Source: JBJMQS01 sp045802605
GTDB taxonomy: Bacteria; Planctomycetota; Planctomycetia; Gemmatales; Gemmataceae
Length of the DNA stretch: 64,000 nt
Direction of reading: 5' to 3'
Assembly (NCBI GenBank): GCA_045802605.1
Contig: JBJMQS010000070.1
Span: forward strand, 1-64,000
Of the stretch, positions 36,297 through 44,549 are shown in pieces (position 1 is the first letter of the stretch; the number at the start of each line of letters is the position of its first letter). The position numbers were made by a program, and so were the translations under genes. Under the pieces are notes generated by a model. The model was not told the origin of the DNA. It did not search any database and worked only from the letters and a program-made list of their open reading frames with translations.

Positions 36297-38062
36297 GTGC
36301 GGCGGGCCCCTTCCGCGGAGCGAATCTGCTCCAGCCGATAGAGAATCAATGCGGCGGGATCGCCGTCGCCAGCAGCCACGACAGGCACTCCAAGGCGGCC
36401 AAAAGCTCGACGAACCTCCTGCCAGGCTCGCGCCTGTCGCGATCGCTCCGCGAATGCAAGGAGTTCCTCGATGGACGCTCGGTCGGGCACTGGCCCGGGC
36501 TCGGTGACTTTCTCTCCCGGCTGAATCACCATCAGTTGGTGATGGCGAGCGCGAGCCACACGCACCGCTGCTAAAAGAGGTTCGAGATGAGCGGAGCGTT
36601 CCACGTATTCGCCCATGAGAACGAAAAGCTCATTATCCCGGCCTCGGCTTACCGCACGGAGCAGGGCCGACGCTTGCATCTGCAGGGGCACGTGATTGAC
36701 GAAACGGTCTCGTCCGGCCGAGTCATACACGCGCACACTTGAAGGCACTCGGTGCTCCGCCAAGAAGTGCTGCAACCACCGGCTGAATGTGGGATCATCT
36801 TCACACAAAAGACTGACGGCACCTGGCGGCAATCGGTAGTAGACGGTCAATAGGGTTGCCAATCGCTTGCGCGCGGCAACCCGGCCCCGGTAAGATGTCG
36901 AAAAGACTTGAAACCAACGTCGCAAGGGCGATGAGCGAGCCCTGGCACCATAGACGGGCGCAGGATTGAGCCAAGCCGTCCACCAAGCGAAGCGATTTAC
37001 ACTGGGAGACATGAGTTCTGGATAGACTGTCGTCGCTAAAGCGTTCGATGCGGAAATGAGACGGTTGATTTCGCGCACTGGAGCTTCTGGCGCCAGTGCT
37101 GAAGTTCGTGCGAGGGTTTGGAATATCTGCACTAAGCGTGCAGAAGTTCGCGCCGGGGGAATGTAGCTGAGGACGGAATCCGCAGTGACCGCTAGTCCGA
37201 CCAAGTCGCGGTTGGCGAGCGCTGTGCCGCTGACCGCAGCAGCAATGTTAGTGAGACCGGCGAGGGCTGTAGCGCCGGGAGGACCCAGGCGAGTAGCGTT
37301 GGAGGCGTCAATCAACAGAGTGCAGCGAAGTGGTACTTCACTCTCGTATTCGCGCGTAATCAGTTGCTCGCGCCGTGAAGACAGCTTCCATGCAATTCGC
37401 CGCGGTGGGTCGCCGGGACGATAGTCGCGCAATTCCAAAAGCTCGCTGCCTGTACCAGGCCGCCGAAAACGATGGACGCCGGGCGGCGGGAGAGAATTGG
37501 CCCGCTTGTCGGCACGTTTCCCTCGGGACGAAGCCGGCAATGGAAGAATGACGCATTCCACCGGCTGTCGCACGAAACGCTCGGCAAAGAAAAAGCCTTG
37601 CAGGTCTGTGAGCCGAACTGATGCACCTTCAAATCTCACAATCCCGGGGAATTTCGGTTGAAATTCGTATTTCCAGTGTGCATCGACATTAGCCGTGATT
37701 GCACCTTCGCGCCGGAGCGAGCCGATCGTGGTCGCTGAGGTGGGCGAATAATCCTCGCAAAGAGCGTACGGCAGGTTGCCTTGTGGCAACTTCGCAGTGA
37801 CGTTCACCTGATACGTCTGCCCGACCCAAAATGTGCGAGCGAGTTGGCCCTCATGATGAATCGAGCGTTCAAGCGTTAGCCGCCCGACGGTGATCCGGGC
37901 TCGCCAAAAGAATAGGACCCACTCAAACCCGAACCAAAAGACAAGCGCCAAACTGGCCAGAAACAAGGCGGGTGTCGGCGGACTGCGCAACACCAAGACG
38001 CTGCCAATCGCACCGACTGTCAGCACGAGGACTAGAAACCACCATCCCCGCGGCGTGAGCAT
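36293..38062 (-). CDS. DUF58 domain protein
   Basis: A 589-residue membrane-anchored protein. Two N-terminal transmembrane helices (about 6-24 and 30-48) precede a beta-rich region. The DUF58 signature is near residue 215-240: LRDYRPGDPPRRIAWKLSSRRE. The following domain has the von Willebrand factor A-like pattern (TLLIDASNATRLG, close to a MIDAS-type DxS). DUF58 proteins are regular partners of MoxR ATPases, and this gene lies 13 bp downstream of moxR. The C-terminal 200 residues are additional, with a second region resembling a nucleotide- or vWA-like fold that was not identified. Confidence 0.88.
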   Translation of the reverse strand: MLTPRGWWFLVLVLTVGAIGSVLVLRSPPTPALFLASLALVFWFGFEWVLFFWRARITVGRLTLERSIHHEGQLARTFWVGQTYQVNVTAKLPQGNLPYALCEDYSPTSATTIGSLRREGAITANVDAHWKYEFQPKFPGIVRFEGASVRLTDLQGFFFAERFVRQPVECVILPLPASSRGKRADKRANSLPPPGVHRFRRPGTGSELLELRDYRPGDPPRRIAWKLSSRREQLITREYESEVPLRCTLLIDASNATRLGPPGATALAGLTNIAAAVSGTALANRDLVGLAVTADSVLSYIPPARTSARLVQIFQTLARTSALAPEAPVREINRLISASNALATTVYPELMSPSVNRFAWWTAWLNPAPVYGARARSSPLRRWFQVFSTSYRGRVAARKRLATLLTVYYRLPPGAVSLLCEDDPTFSRWLQHFLAEHRVPSSVRVYDSAGRDRFVNHVPLQMQASALLRAVSRGRDNELFVLMGEYVERSAHLEPLLAAVRVARARHHQLMVIQPGEKVTEPGPVPDRASIEELLAFAERSRQARAWQEVRRAFGRLGVPVVAAGDGDPAALILYRLEQIRSAEGARRT

Positions 38063-38075
38063 GTTGTGGGCCCGA

Positions 38076-39092
38076 TTATTTGGGCGACGCCTTGACGGCT
38101 TCCATCACCGGAACACGCGCAATCAGATCTTCAATGACATCGTTAATGCGCGTGCCTTCAATTTCGGCTTCTGGACGGAGAATCAGACGATGACCTAACA
38201 CGCCTGGTGCGAGCCGCTGGACGTCTTCATGCGTGAAGTACGGACGCCCTTCCAGCAATGCTTGCGCACGCGCGCATCGTAGCAGGCTGAGCGCGGCCCG
38301 GGGACTTGCGCCGAGAATGATATCGGGATGGTTTCGACTCGCTTCCGCCAAAGCCACGATGTAATGAAAGAGCGGCTCCGCGCCAAAAACACCGGGCAGG
38401 CCGGCCTGAAGCTGAAGCACTCGTTCCGGTGTAGTCACCGCATCGAGCTCGACGACCGGAAACGAATGGACCTTGAGCATAGCGACTTCCGGATCATGGC
38501 CCGGATATCCCATTCCTGCGCGAATCAAAAAGCGATCCAGTTGCGCTTCGGGCAACCGATACACACCCTCTTGCTCGACCGGGTTTTGCGTCGCCAGGAC
38601 CAGAAAAGGTTTAGGCAACAAAAGAGTTGTGCCCTCAATCGTGACCTGGCCTTCTTGCATCGCTTCGAGGAGCGCTGACTGGGTTTTGGCAGGTGCCCGG
38701 TTCACTTCGTCGGCCAGCAGCACCTGACAAACGATCGGCCCTGGGCGAAGCAGGAATTCGCCCGTTTTTCGGTCCAGAATATATGTGCCCGTTACATCCG
38801 AGGGAAGCAAATCGGGAGTGAACTGAACTCGCTGGTATTGGCTTCCGAGCACTCGAGCGAACGCTTTGGAAAGCGTTGTCTTCGCGACGCCGGGCACGCC
38901 TTCAAGCAGCACATGTCCGCCAGCCAGCAGGGCGACTAAAAGCTGATCAATGACCGAATCAACGCCAACGACGAGCCTCGAGAGTTGTTGCAACATGCGT
39001 CGGCGCAGATCGCGAACCTCGTCGGCCAACTGCGCGACAGCATGGCCGTCGCCATCACTCGCGGTAGGGCGGATCGCAGGTGGGGCGGTCAT
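38076..39092 (-). CDS. MoxR-family AAA+ ATPase
   Basis: Cytoplasmic AAA+ ATPase of 338 residues, probably a chaperone for metal loading or complex assembly of its membrane partners. Walker A is EGVPGVAKTTL near 65, Walker B is VLLADEVNRAPAKTQSALLEAMQE near 125, and sensor 1 is VLATQNPVEQEGVY. The lid keeps the ASPRAALSLLRCARAQAL segment typical of the family. The start overlaps the DUF4350 stop by ATGA and the DUF58 gene follows after 13 bp. The substrate is unknown, as for most MoxR proteins. Confidence 0.95.
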   Translation of the reverse strand: MTAPPAIRPTASDGDGHAVAQLADEVRDLRRRMLQQLSRLVVGVDSVIDQLLVALLAGGHVLLEGVPGVAKTTLSKAFARVLGSQYQRVQFTPDLLPSDVTGTYILDRKTGEFLLRPGPIVCQVLLADEVNRAPAKTQSALLEAMQEGQVTIEGTTLLLPKPFLVLATQNPVEQEGVYRLPEAQLDRFLIRAGMGYPGHDPEVAMLKVHSFPVVELDAVTTPERVLQLQAGLPGVFGAEPLFHYIVALAEASRNHPDIILGASPRAALSLLRCARAQALLEGRPYFTHEDVQRLAPGVLGHRLILRPEAEIEGTRINDVIEDLIARVPVMEAVKASPK

Positions 39093-40486
39093 ACCTGTGT
39101 CTCCGCAGGTTGGACTTGAATTTCGCCGGCGGCTACCGCAGACCTCATGTCACCGATTTCGTGTGCTAGGCGCTGCAACTGAGCCGCGGACCAGCTTCGG
39201 GACCGATCGGTACCGGCGGCAATCGCCCAAAGCGATTGCACTTGCCGCGACCATGATCGGTGCGTGAATAGACCTCCGCCTTTAACCTCTGGCGCCCGAG
39301 TTGAGCCGTTGGTACTAATATTCAGCTCTTCGAACCATCGCCGTGCCAATTCCCTCGCCGGGCCGGCCAGATTACCCCGAGCGCGATCGCGCGCGCGGCG
39401 AGCGCCGGCACTGGCAGGATCCGCCATTTCATCCAAGTCGTTCGGTAATCGATATTTTGACGCCCATCGCAATTTGCCGACCGTAATTTTGTAAAGCCCC
39501 CAAGCCACGAGTAACCCGCTCATGCCTAACAGAAATCCCCGAAAAATCAGGCGCGTCTCAATCGCACGCGTAATCGCGCGGTTAAAGGCGTTATCCTGCT
39601 CCAGCCCAATGATAACGTGATCGAGCGCCGGCATCAGGACATCGGGGTGTGGCAAAGGTGGATCGGTGAATGTGGGATTCGGGTCGAAACGTGCGCGGTG
39701 TTTGCCATCATCAATAAAGAGCACTTCGTTTCGCTTTCCGTTTTCCGAAAGCCAATCAATCACGGCCCAAGCAAACTTATGGTTGTCGTTATCGGGCTGA
39801 AGCATCATACCGTCAATGAAAATGCTGTGGTCTGCGATCATTAGCAAGCGGCCACTGCCTTCGATCGAGGCGAAGGCAAAGCGTGTCGGAGCTGCGCCGA
39901 GGGAGTTATCGTTGTCGGGGTAAATCGTGCAATTCTTGGGCAAGTAAGCCACCGGAATAGGTCTGAAATCTATTGGTTTGATCTCCAAGAAACTCGGTAA
40001 ATTAGTGGCAACTCGATCCCAAGACGCTGCCAAAGGTCCCAATGCCACACGGTATTTTGAAATGTCTGCAGGCGTTTGGAGAAGGGGACAATCTTTGAGT
40101 GTCTCGCGATAAACAAACTCAGGCCTGTCGAGCCCCCGAAAAACCACATGGCCATCGACCCAGATGCCCAATTCAGCGCCGGTAATTTCTTCGGTTCGCC
40201 TGTCAGTGGCGATCAGTAGAGCCCCGCCATTTTTCACAAACCTTCGCAAGTCATTTCTCACGAGATTGGTTTTGATCCAGTTGACGTCTCCAAACACAAT
40301 CAGAATATGCTCGGAAGGATGCGCCAGAAAGTCAGCAATGGAATCGGGATCACCCCGTTCACGGGGCTTCATGCCGGCCCCAGCCAGCAGTGCGCGGAAG
40401 AATCGCGAACCAGTGTTAATCGTGTCGTCCGCCGGCGCGGCACGGATGATAAACATCAGGCTCAAGATCGCTAGCAATATCCTCAT
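39089..40486 (-). CDS. DUF4350-type membrane protein
   Basis: A 465-residue protein with an N-terminal signal peptide (MRILLAILSLMFIIRAAPA), an extracytoplasmic domain, one transmembrane segment near 325-345 (GFLLGMSGLLVAWGLYKI) and a cytoplasmic C-terminal helical region. The extracytoplasmic part has the DUF4350-like alternating fold (ILIVFGDVNW, LRRFVKNGGALLIATD, GRLLMIADHSIFIDGMM). ATG 40486 is preferred over 40534 because it overlaps the upstream stop by ATGA, like its neighbours. DUF4350 genes are commonly found with MoxR and DUF58 genes. Confidence 0.75.
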   Translation of the reverse strand: MRILLAILSLMFIIRAAPADDTINTGSRFFRALLAGAGMKPRERGDPDSIADFLAHPSEHILIVFGDVNWIKTNLVRNDLRRFVKNGGALLIATDRRTEEITGAELGIWVDGHVVFRGLDRPEFVYRETLKDCPLLQTPADISKYRVALGPLAASWDRVATNLPSFLEIKPIDFRPIPVAYLPKNCTIYPDNDNSLGAAPTRFAFASIEGSGRLLMIADHSIFIDGMMLQPDNDNHKFAWAVIDWLSENGKRNEVLFIDDGKHRARFDPNPTFTDPPLPHPDVLMPALDHVIIGLEQDNAFNRAITRAIETRLIFRGFLLGMSGLLVAWGLYKITVGKLRWASKYRLPNDLDEMADPASAGARRARDRARGNLAGPARELARRWFEELNISTNGSTRAPEVKGGGLFTHRSWSRQVQSLWAIAAGTDRSRSWSAAQLQRLAHEIGDMRSAVAAGEIQVQPAETQV

Positions 40487-41589
40487 TGCCGGCCCCGGGC
40501 CAGCCGGGCCAAGGCGGGCCGGGCAGACTGCCAATTCTCTTCGCCAGCCGCTGGAGAGTAGCGAGCACGCTCGTACAGTTCCGCTAGCTCATTCGCGTCG
40601 GACCGGGCGAGGGTCTTTTCCGCGAGGCGATCGGCGACGCGGCGGTGATGCCAATGGGCGGCACCGGACCCGAAGAATACGAGAGCCAAGCGTTCAAAGG
40701 CGTCGATCAACTCCTCGCGCGTGGTGACCTGCTCAGGATCGCGCAACGTATATGACACACTAGATTTTCGCAGCGAGCGACGACGTGACAAATTCCCGAC
40801 CCGCCATAAAAACCAAGCGGCGAATCCGACCGCAGCCAAGATGATCGCGATCGATGCGATATCCGCGGTCCCCGACGCCGACGGTAGCGATGGTTGACCC
40901 AGCGAAAATCCAGCGCCGCCAAAGTCTGGCGTGTGCATGTGCAATTTCGGCAGTCCGTGGATGGATTCCGGCAGCTTGGCTTTCAAACCCTTCGCCAGCG
41001 ACTCGACCTTTCCCATCAATTCGTTGACATCGCTAAGCGAAAATGGTCCGGGTGGTTTGTCGGCGGCACGGGAGATTTCTTGCATCAGATCGCGATAGGC
41101 TTGGGAGTTCCGCCAATTGCTTGCGACTTCATCGAGCTTCCAATCGCGCAGCATGTCTTGGAAACGCTCATCGGCAGATTTTCCGGGCGAGCTCTTGCTG
41201 CTAGGCGGGTTTTGGGAAGGTGGTGTCGACGGCAAAGCAGATTTGGTTTTTTGGATAAGTTCCTGAATCTGTTTTTCCAAGGCGGCAGAATCAACGTTCG
41301 CGGCGGCACTCTGTGCGCGGAACTGTGCTAACAGTTCAGGATCACGGTTTTCTAAACGATTCAATAAGTCTTGGACCATCGCCGGGTCAGCGGCAAGTAG
41401 CGGCAGCTTGCCAGACCCTTTATCTTGCAAGAGCTTTTGAAGCAGAATTTCAGCACGGCGTTTTTGAAACGCCGCATCCAGATTGGGTGAATTCTCCAAT
41501 GGTGGAATTGGAACATGGGACTCATGACGGACCTGAGCTGAAGCCGGCATGACTATAAGCGCGGTCATCAATACCGCGCGCAGCTTCAT
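40483..41589 (-). CDS. Exported protein with DUF4129-like C-terminal domain
   Basis: A 368-residue protein with a signal peptide (MKLRAVLMTALIVMPASA), a helical Gln/Glu-rich periplasmic region, a Pro/Ser linker at about 120-135, one transmembrane helix near 245-263 and a cytoplasmic C-terminal helical domain. That domain (DAFERLALVFFGSG through LYERARYSPAAGE) matches the DUF4129 pattern found in MoxR/DUF58-linked proteins and behind bacterial transglutaminase-like domains. Both ends overlap neighbours by ATGA. No catalytic motif was recognised. Confidence 0.7.
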   Translation of the reverse strand: MKLRAVLMTALIVMPASAQVRHESHVPIPPLENSPNLDAAFQKRRAEILLQKLLQDKGSGKLPLLAADPAMVQDLLNRLENRDPELLAQFRAQSAAANVDSAALEKQIQELIQKTKSALPSTPPSQNPPSSKSSPGKSADERFQDMLRDWKLDEVASNWRNSQAYRDLMQEISRAADKPPGPFSLSDVNELMGKVESLAKGLKAKLPESIHGLPKLHMHTPDFGGAGFSLGQPSLPSASGTADIASIAIILAAVGFAAWFLWRVGNLSRRRSLRKSSVSYTLRDPEQVTTREELIDAFERLALVFFGSGAAHWHHRRVADRLAEKTLARSDANELAELYERARYSPAAGEENWQSARPALARLARGRQ

Positions 41590-41987
41590 TTCGGCTCCTG
41601 AGGAAACACCGGCGGCGGAGCCACCGAAGGTTGATCACGCTCGGACGCCAACAGGCGACTCAGGGCATAGGCGGCTTGTCGTCGCACATCACGATCGTCA
41701 TCGGAGAGGGCTCTGAGCAATTGTGGCTGCGCCGGTCGTGCCGCGCCACCAAGCCGGCCTAGCGCGTAGGCGGCGCCGGCACGTTGAAAGCGATCCGCGT
41801 CCTGAATGGCGACGATCAGCGGATCGACTGCCGCCGAGCCCAGCTCGGCCAAAGCCGAGCCAGCGTACGCGCGCACCTCAATGTCGCGGTCGCGCAGTGC
41901 GTTGATAAGTGATGACATCACCGGGGGATCGTTAGGCTCAGGACCCATTAAGCTCACGGTGAGGAGACAGGCTTGCCATAAACTCAT
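41586..41987 (-). CDS. HEAT-repeat protein
   Basis: A 133-residue protein made mainly of HEAT/PBS-lyase-like helical repeats. Recognisable units are DRDIEVRAYAGSALAELGSAAVDPLI, ADRFQRAGAAYALGRLGGAA and DDRDVRRQAAYALSRLL. A hydrophobic start (MSLWQACLLTVSLMG) may act as an export signal. It is the first gene of the seven-gene operon and overlaps the next gene by ATGA. HEAT repeats usually mediate protein contacts, so a scaffold for the membrane complex is plausible. Confidence 0.75.
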   Translation of the reverse strand: MSLWQACLLTVSLMGPEPNDPPVMSSLINALRDRDIEVRAYAGSALAELGSAAVDPLIVAIQDADRFQRAGAAYALGRLGGAARPAQPQLLRALSDDDRDVRRQAAYALSRLLASERDQPSVAPPPVFPQEPK

Positions 41988-42086
41988 GGATTTGACCCCC
42001 GCTTAACCCTTCTCAGTGTAAAGCCTAGAGCGCTCGAATGACAAGCAGTTCAAATCGCTGCTAGCCTAGATCGGGGCACTATCGCG

Positions 42087-42119
42087 AAAAAAAAAACGGG
42101 CGAGGTTTTGCCTCGCCCG
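42087..42119 (-). terminator. Intrinsic terminator of the 66-codon gene
   Basis: On the minus strand a 9-bp GC-rich stem (42111-42119 with 42097-42105) and a 5-nt loop are followed by ten uninterrupted T residues (+ strand A-run 42087-42096). It lies 26 bases past the stop at 42146 and insulates the downstream MoxR operon. Confidence 0.92.
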
Positions 42120-42145
42120 GAATTGATTTCATTGTGAGTGGAAGA

Positions 42146-42346
42146 CTACCCGAACGCCAAACGCGGTCGCCCAATGTTCTCGGGCCGCAACGCGCTGATC
42201 GATACCGGAGTCTCTTTGAGCAATTGACATAGTCTCGCTTGAACTTGCTCAAGTGGCCGCACTTCATCTCGCTGGTCAACGACATAAACTTCGGAGGTCG
42301 TTGCATCAATAATGGTAGGCTGCGAAATTGCCGTAATGAAATTCAT
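42146..42346 (-). CDS. Small protein of unknown family, 66 residues
   Basis: The gene is supported by signals rather than homology. AAGGAG lies 6 nt before ATG 42346, and a textbook intrinsic terminator follows 26 bases after the stop, so it is a self-contained unit. The protein begins MNFITAISQPTIIDATTSEV and ends RPENIGRPRLAFG. It has one cysteine, no transmembrane helix, no signal peptide and no recognised motif. Its N-terminal half looks beta-rich (ATTSEVYVVDQRDEV), its middle helical (LEQVQARLCQLLKE). It might be a small regulator or a peptide precursor, but nothing in the neighbourhood assigns a role. Confidence 0.72.
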   Translation of the reverse strand: MNFITAISQPTIIDATTSEVYVVDQRDEVRPLEQVQARLCQLLKETPVSISALRPENIGRPRLAFG

Positions 42347-42723
42347 TTAAGACTCCTTCTGTTTCGCAACAGTCCATTAGGTGCATTTTTTGTACCGGTT
42401 CTGCCTTCAAAAAGCGAGAAATATCTGATGCAATTTGGGGCAATAAGTCCCTCCCTTTTAATGTCTTAGGGCATCGCCCCGTGATTCCCAAGAATGTCGC
42501 ATGCGTCGCCTCAGACGAGAAACGGAGGAGAATTGAGTGCGTTTTGTAACTCTGTGGGCAGGTATTTGCAAACGGTCCGCCGTCCATGCGGCCCGTTCGG
42601 GCGCACGGGTCACAATTTGGCACGGCACATGCTCTTATTCATCAGGACAGCGGCGCGCGTGTCGTCGCACGGTTTGACCTACACTGACCCGCTTCGCGGG
42701 CCTTGGTGCATCGGAGGTGGGAC
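42347..42723. other. Divergent intergenic region
   Basis: The 377 bases separate the minus-strand 66-codon gene from the plus-strand DUF1328 gene and should carry promoters for both. The part at 42350-42460 is AT-richer than its surroundings. Promoter hexamers with good spacing were not found. A 105-codon minus-strand frame (42306-42623) overlaps the small gene in another frame but has no ribosome-binding site or family. Confidence 0.5.
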
Positions 42724-42900
42724 ATGCTTCGTTGGGCACTCACGTTTCTGGTGATCGCTCTGATTGCAGCCCTTCTGGGCTTCACAAATGTTGCTGGAAC
42801 TTCGTACGCGGCGGCCCAGATCCTGTTCTTTGTGTTCCTAGTTTTGTTTGTTGTGTCCCTACTCATGGGGCGGAGGTCGCCTGGCGGCGACATTGTCTGA
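42724..42900 (+). CDS. DUF1328 (YtjA family) small membrane protein
   Basis: A 58-residue inner-membrane protein with two helices, beginning MLRWALTFLVIALIAALLGF and continuing AAQILFFVFLVLFVVSLLMG. This is the near-invariant layout of the DUF1328/YtjA family, small stress-associated membrane proteins of unknown function. GGAGG lies 6 nt before ATG 42724. Two tandem hairpins follow immediately after the stop. Confidence 0.9.
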   Translation: MLRWALTFLVIALIAALLGFTNVAGTSYAAAQILFFVFLVLFVVSLLMGRRSPGGDIV

Positions 42901-42901
42901 C

Positions 42902-42970
42902 GTGCCGTAACGATACGGCACAACGAAGCAGCCTGGGAGCTTTGACCATCAAAGCTCCCAGGCTGCTTTT
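42902..42970. terminator. Tandem hairpins, shared bidirectional terminator
   Basis: The first stem-loop (42902-42921) pairs GTGCCGTA with TACGGCAC around ACGA. The second (42928-42966) has an 18-bp perfect stem with a 3-nt loop, followed on the plus strand by TTTTGTTT. It lies between the convergent DUF1328 and NtrC-type genes and probably ends transcription of both. Confidence 0.88.
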
Positions 42971-42984
42971 GTTTCTGTCGTCGG

Positions 42985-44418
42985 TTAGTCGTCGTCGTCC
43001 GATTTGAATTCGGTGCGGTCAATTTTGTATTGAGCCAATTTGTCCGTGATACTGCGGCGGGAAAGTCCGGTCAATTCCGCACACTGTCCGACATGTCCGC
43101 GGGTCTTTTTCAACGCGGCTCGCAAATAGCGTTCTTCGAATCTGCTCGTCAGCTCGTTGAGTTGGTCTGTTAAGGGCCGGGTGAGATCCACGGCGAAGTC
43201 GGGCGTTACGAGCGTGCGCCCGCCGACGTCGGAGGGCAAATTCGCCGTCGTGATGATTCCATTGCGTGCGGTCACGCAGGCCCGCTCAACCGCGTTCTCC
43301 AACTGTCGGACATTGCCCGGCCACGGACAGTTCAGGAGGATTTCCATCGCGTCGGGTTCGATGTCCGGCGGAGGCTGATTCGCACGAGCATATTTGCGAG
43401 CAAAGTGGGCCGCTAAGAGCGGGATATCCTCGGGTCGTTCGCGCAAGGGCGGCAAATCCAAGCGGATCACGTTGATCCGATAAAAGAGGTCTTCCCGAAA
43501 CGAGCCGTCGGCCACCAATTTTTCCAGCGGCCGATTCGTCGCGGCAACGACGCGGACGTCGATCTCAATGGATTCCGTGCTGCCGACGCGCTCAATTTGC
43601 CGCTCCTGCAGCACACGAAGCAACTTGACCTGCATCGACATGGGCACGTCGCCGATTTCATCCAAAAACAGCGTGCCTTTATTCGCTTGTTCGAACCTGC
43701 CTTTGCGCATGCCAGCGGCTCCTGTGAAGGAGCCTTTCTCGTGGCCGAAGAGTTCGCTTTCCAAAAGCGTTTCGGGCAATGCGGCACAATTGACCGCAAC
43801 CATAGGCCCGGTCCGCCGCGTGGGCGAGGCCTCGTGGATGGCCCGAGCGATCATCTCTTTTCCGGTGCCAGTCTCACCGACGATCAAGACGGTCGAATTC
43901 GTATCGGCGATTTGACTGATCAGGTCAAAGACCTTCAGCATCTGCTCGCTTTTGCTGAGGACGTTCTGAAAGGAGAACTGCTCGCCCAGCTTATGGCGAA
44001 GAGCAGCCACCTCGTCCTGAAGCGCCCGTTCGCGCAGTGCTCGCTCGACGAGAAGACACAGATGCTGGGGATCGGTGGGCTTGGTCAGAAACTCATAAGC
44101 GCCGGCTCGCATCGCCTGGACGGCTTCGCTAATGCTGCCGTGACCCGTCGTCACGATAATCGTGACAGGGATCTTTCGTTTTTGCACTTCTTGAATCAGG
44201 GCCATGCCGCTGAGCTTGGGCATCCGCAAATCGGTAATCGCGACGCTATAAGGACGTTCCAGAAGTTTCTTGAGGCCGCTGGCTCCATCCTCCGCCGTGT
44301 CCACCTCGAGCTTGAGCGTCATCGAAAGGAGTTGTTGCAGCGAATTTCGCGCGTCCTCCATATCTTCAACTACGAGGACGCGCTGGGTGGAAGTCGGGAC
44401 TGGTTCGTTGGCATGCAT
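42985..44418 (-). CDS. NtrC-family sigma-54-dependent response regulator
   Basis: A 477-residue activator. The receiver domain (about 12-125) has the acidic VVEDMED start, the phosphoacceptor in VAITDLRMPKLSG near 63 and the lysine of FLTKPTD. The AAA+ domain has Walker A VGETGTGKEMIARAIH near 185, a GAFTGA-loop variant GSFTGA near 231 and Walker B GTLFLDEIGDVP. The Fis-type HTH is at the end (VGQCAELTGLSRRSITDKL), followed by an acidic tail. It is transcribed away from the histidine kinase gene 131 bp off. No Shine-Dalgarno is visible; TATATT six bases before the ATG raises the possibility of a leaderless message. Confidence 0.96.
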   Translation of the reverse strand: MHANEPVPTSTQRVLVVEDMEDARNSLQQLLSMTLKLEVDTAEDGASGLKKLLERPYSVAITDLRMPKLSGMALIQEVQKRKIPVTIIVTTGHGSISEAVQAMRAGAYEFLTKPTDPQHLCLLVERALRERALQDEVAALRHKLGEQFSFQNVLSKSEQMLKVFDLISQIADTNSTVLIVGETGTGKEMIARAIHEASPTRRTGPMVAVNCAALPETLLESELFGHEKGSFTGAAGMRKGRFEQANKGTLFLDEIGDVPMSMQVKLLRVLQERQIERVGSTESIEIDVRVVAATNRPLEKLVADGSFREDLFYRINVIRLDLPPLRERPEDIPLLAAHFARKYARANQPPPDIEPDAMEILLNCPWPGNVRQLENAVERACVTARNGIITTANLPSDVGGRTLVTPDFAVDLTRPLTDQLNELTSRFEERYLRAALKKTRGHVGQCAELTGLSRRSITDKLAQYKIDRTEFKSDDDD

Positions 44419-44549
44419 TATGCAAATATATTAGTGGTTATCGCGCCCTCATGCGAGAGTGGTGCGCCTGCCCATCATCGCTTGACCCGACCTCAAATGC
44501 CGCCCATCCCTTTTATTCCGACCATTCACCGGCCGGTCGGAGTGCTCTT

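Noticed and set aside
42306..42623. 105-codon minus-strand frame upstream of the 66-codon gene
   Set aside because: It overlaps the better-supported small gene in another frame and lacks a ribosome-binding site and any recognised motif.
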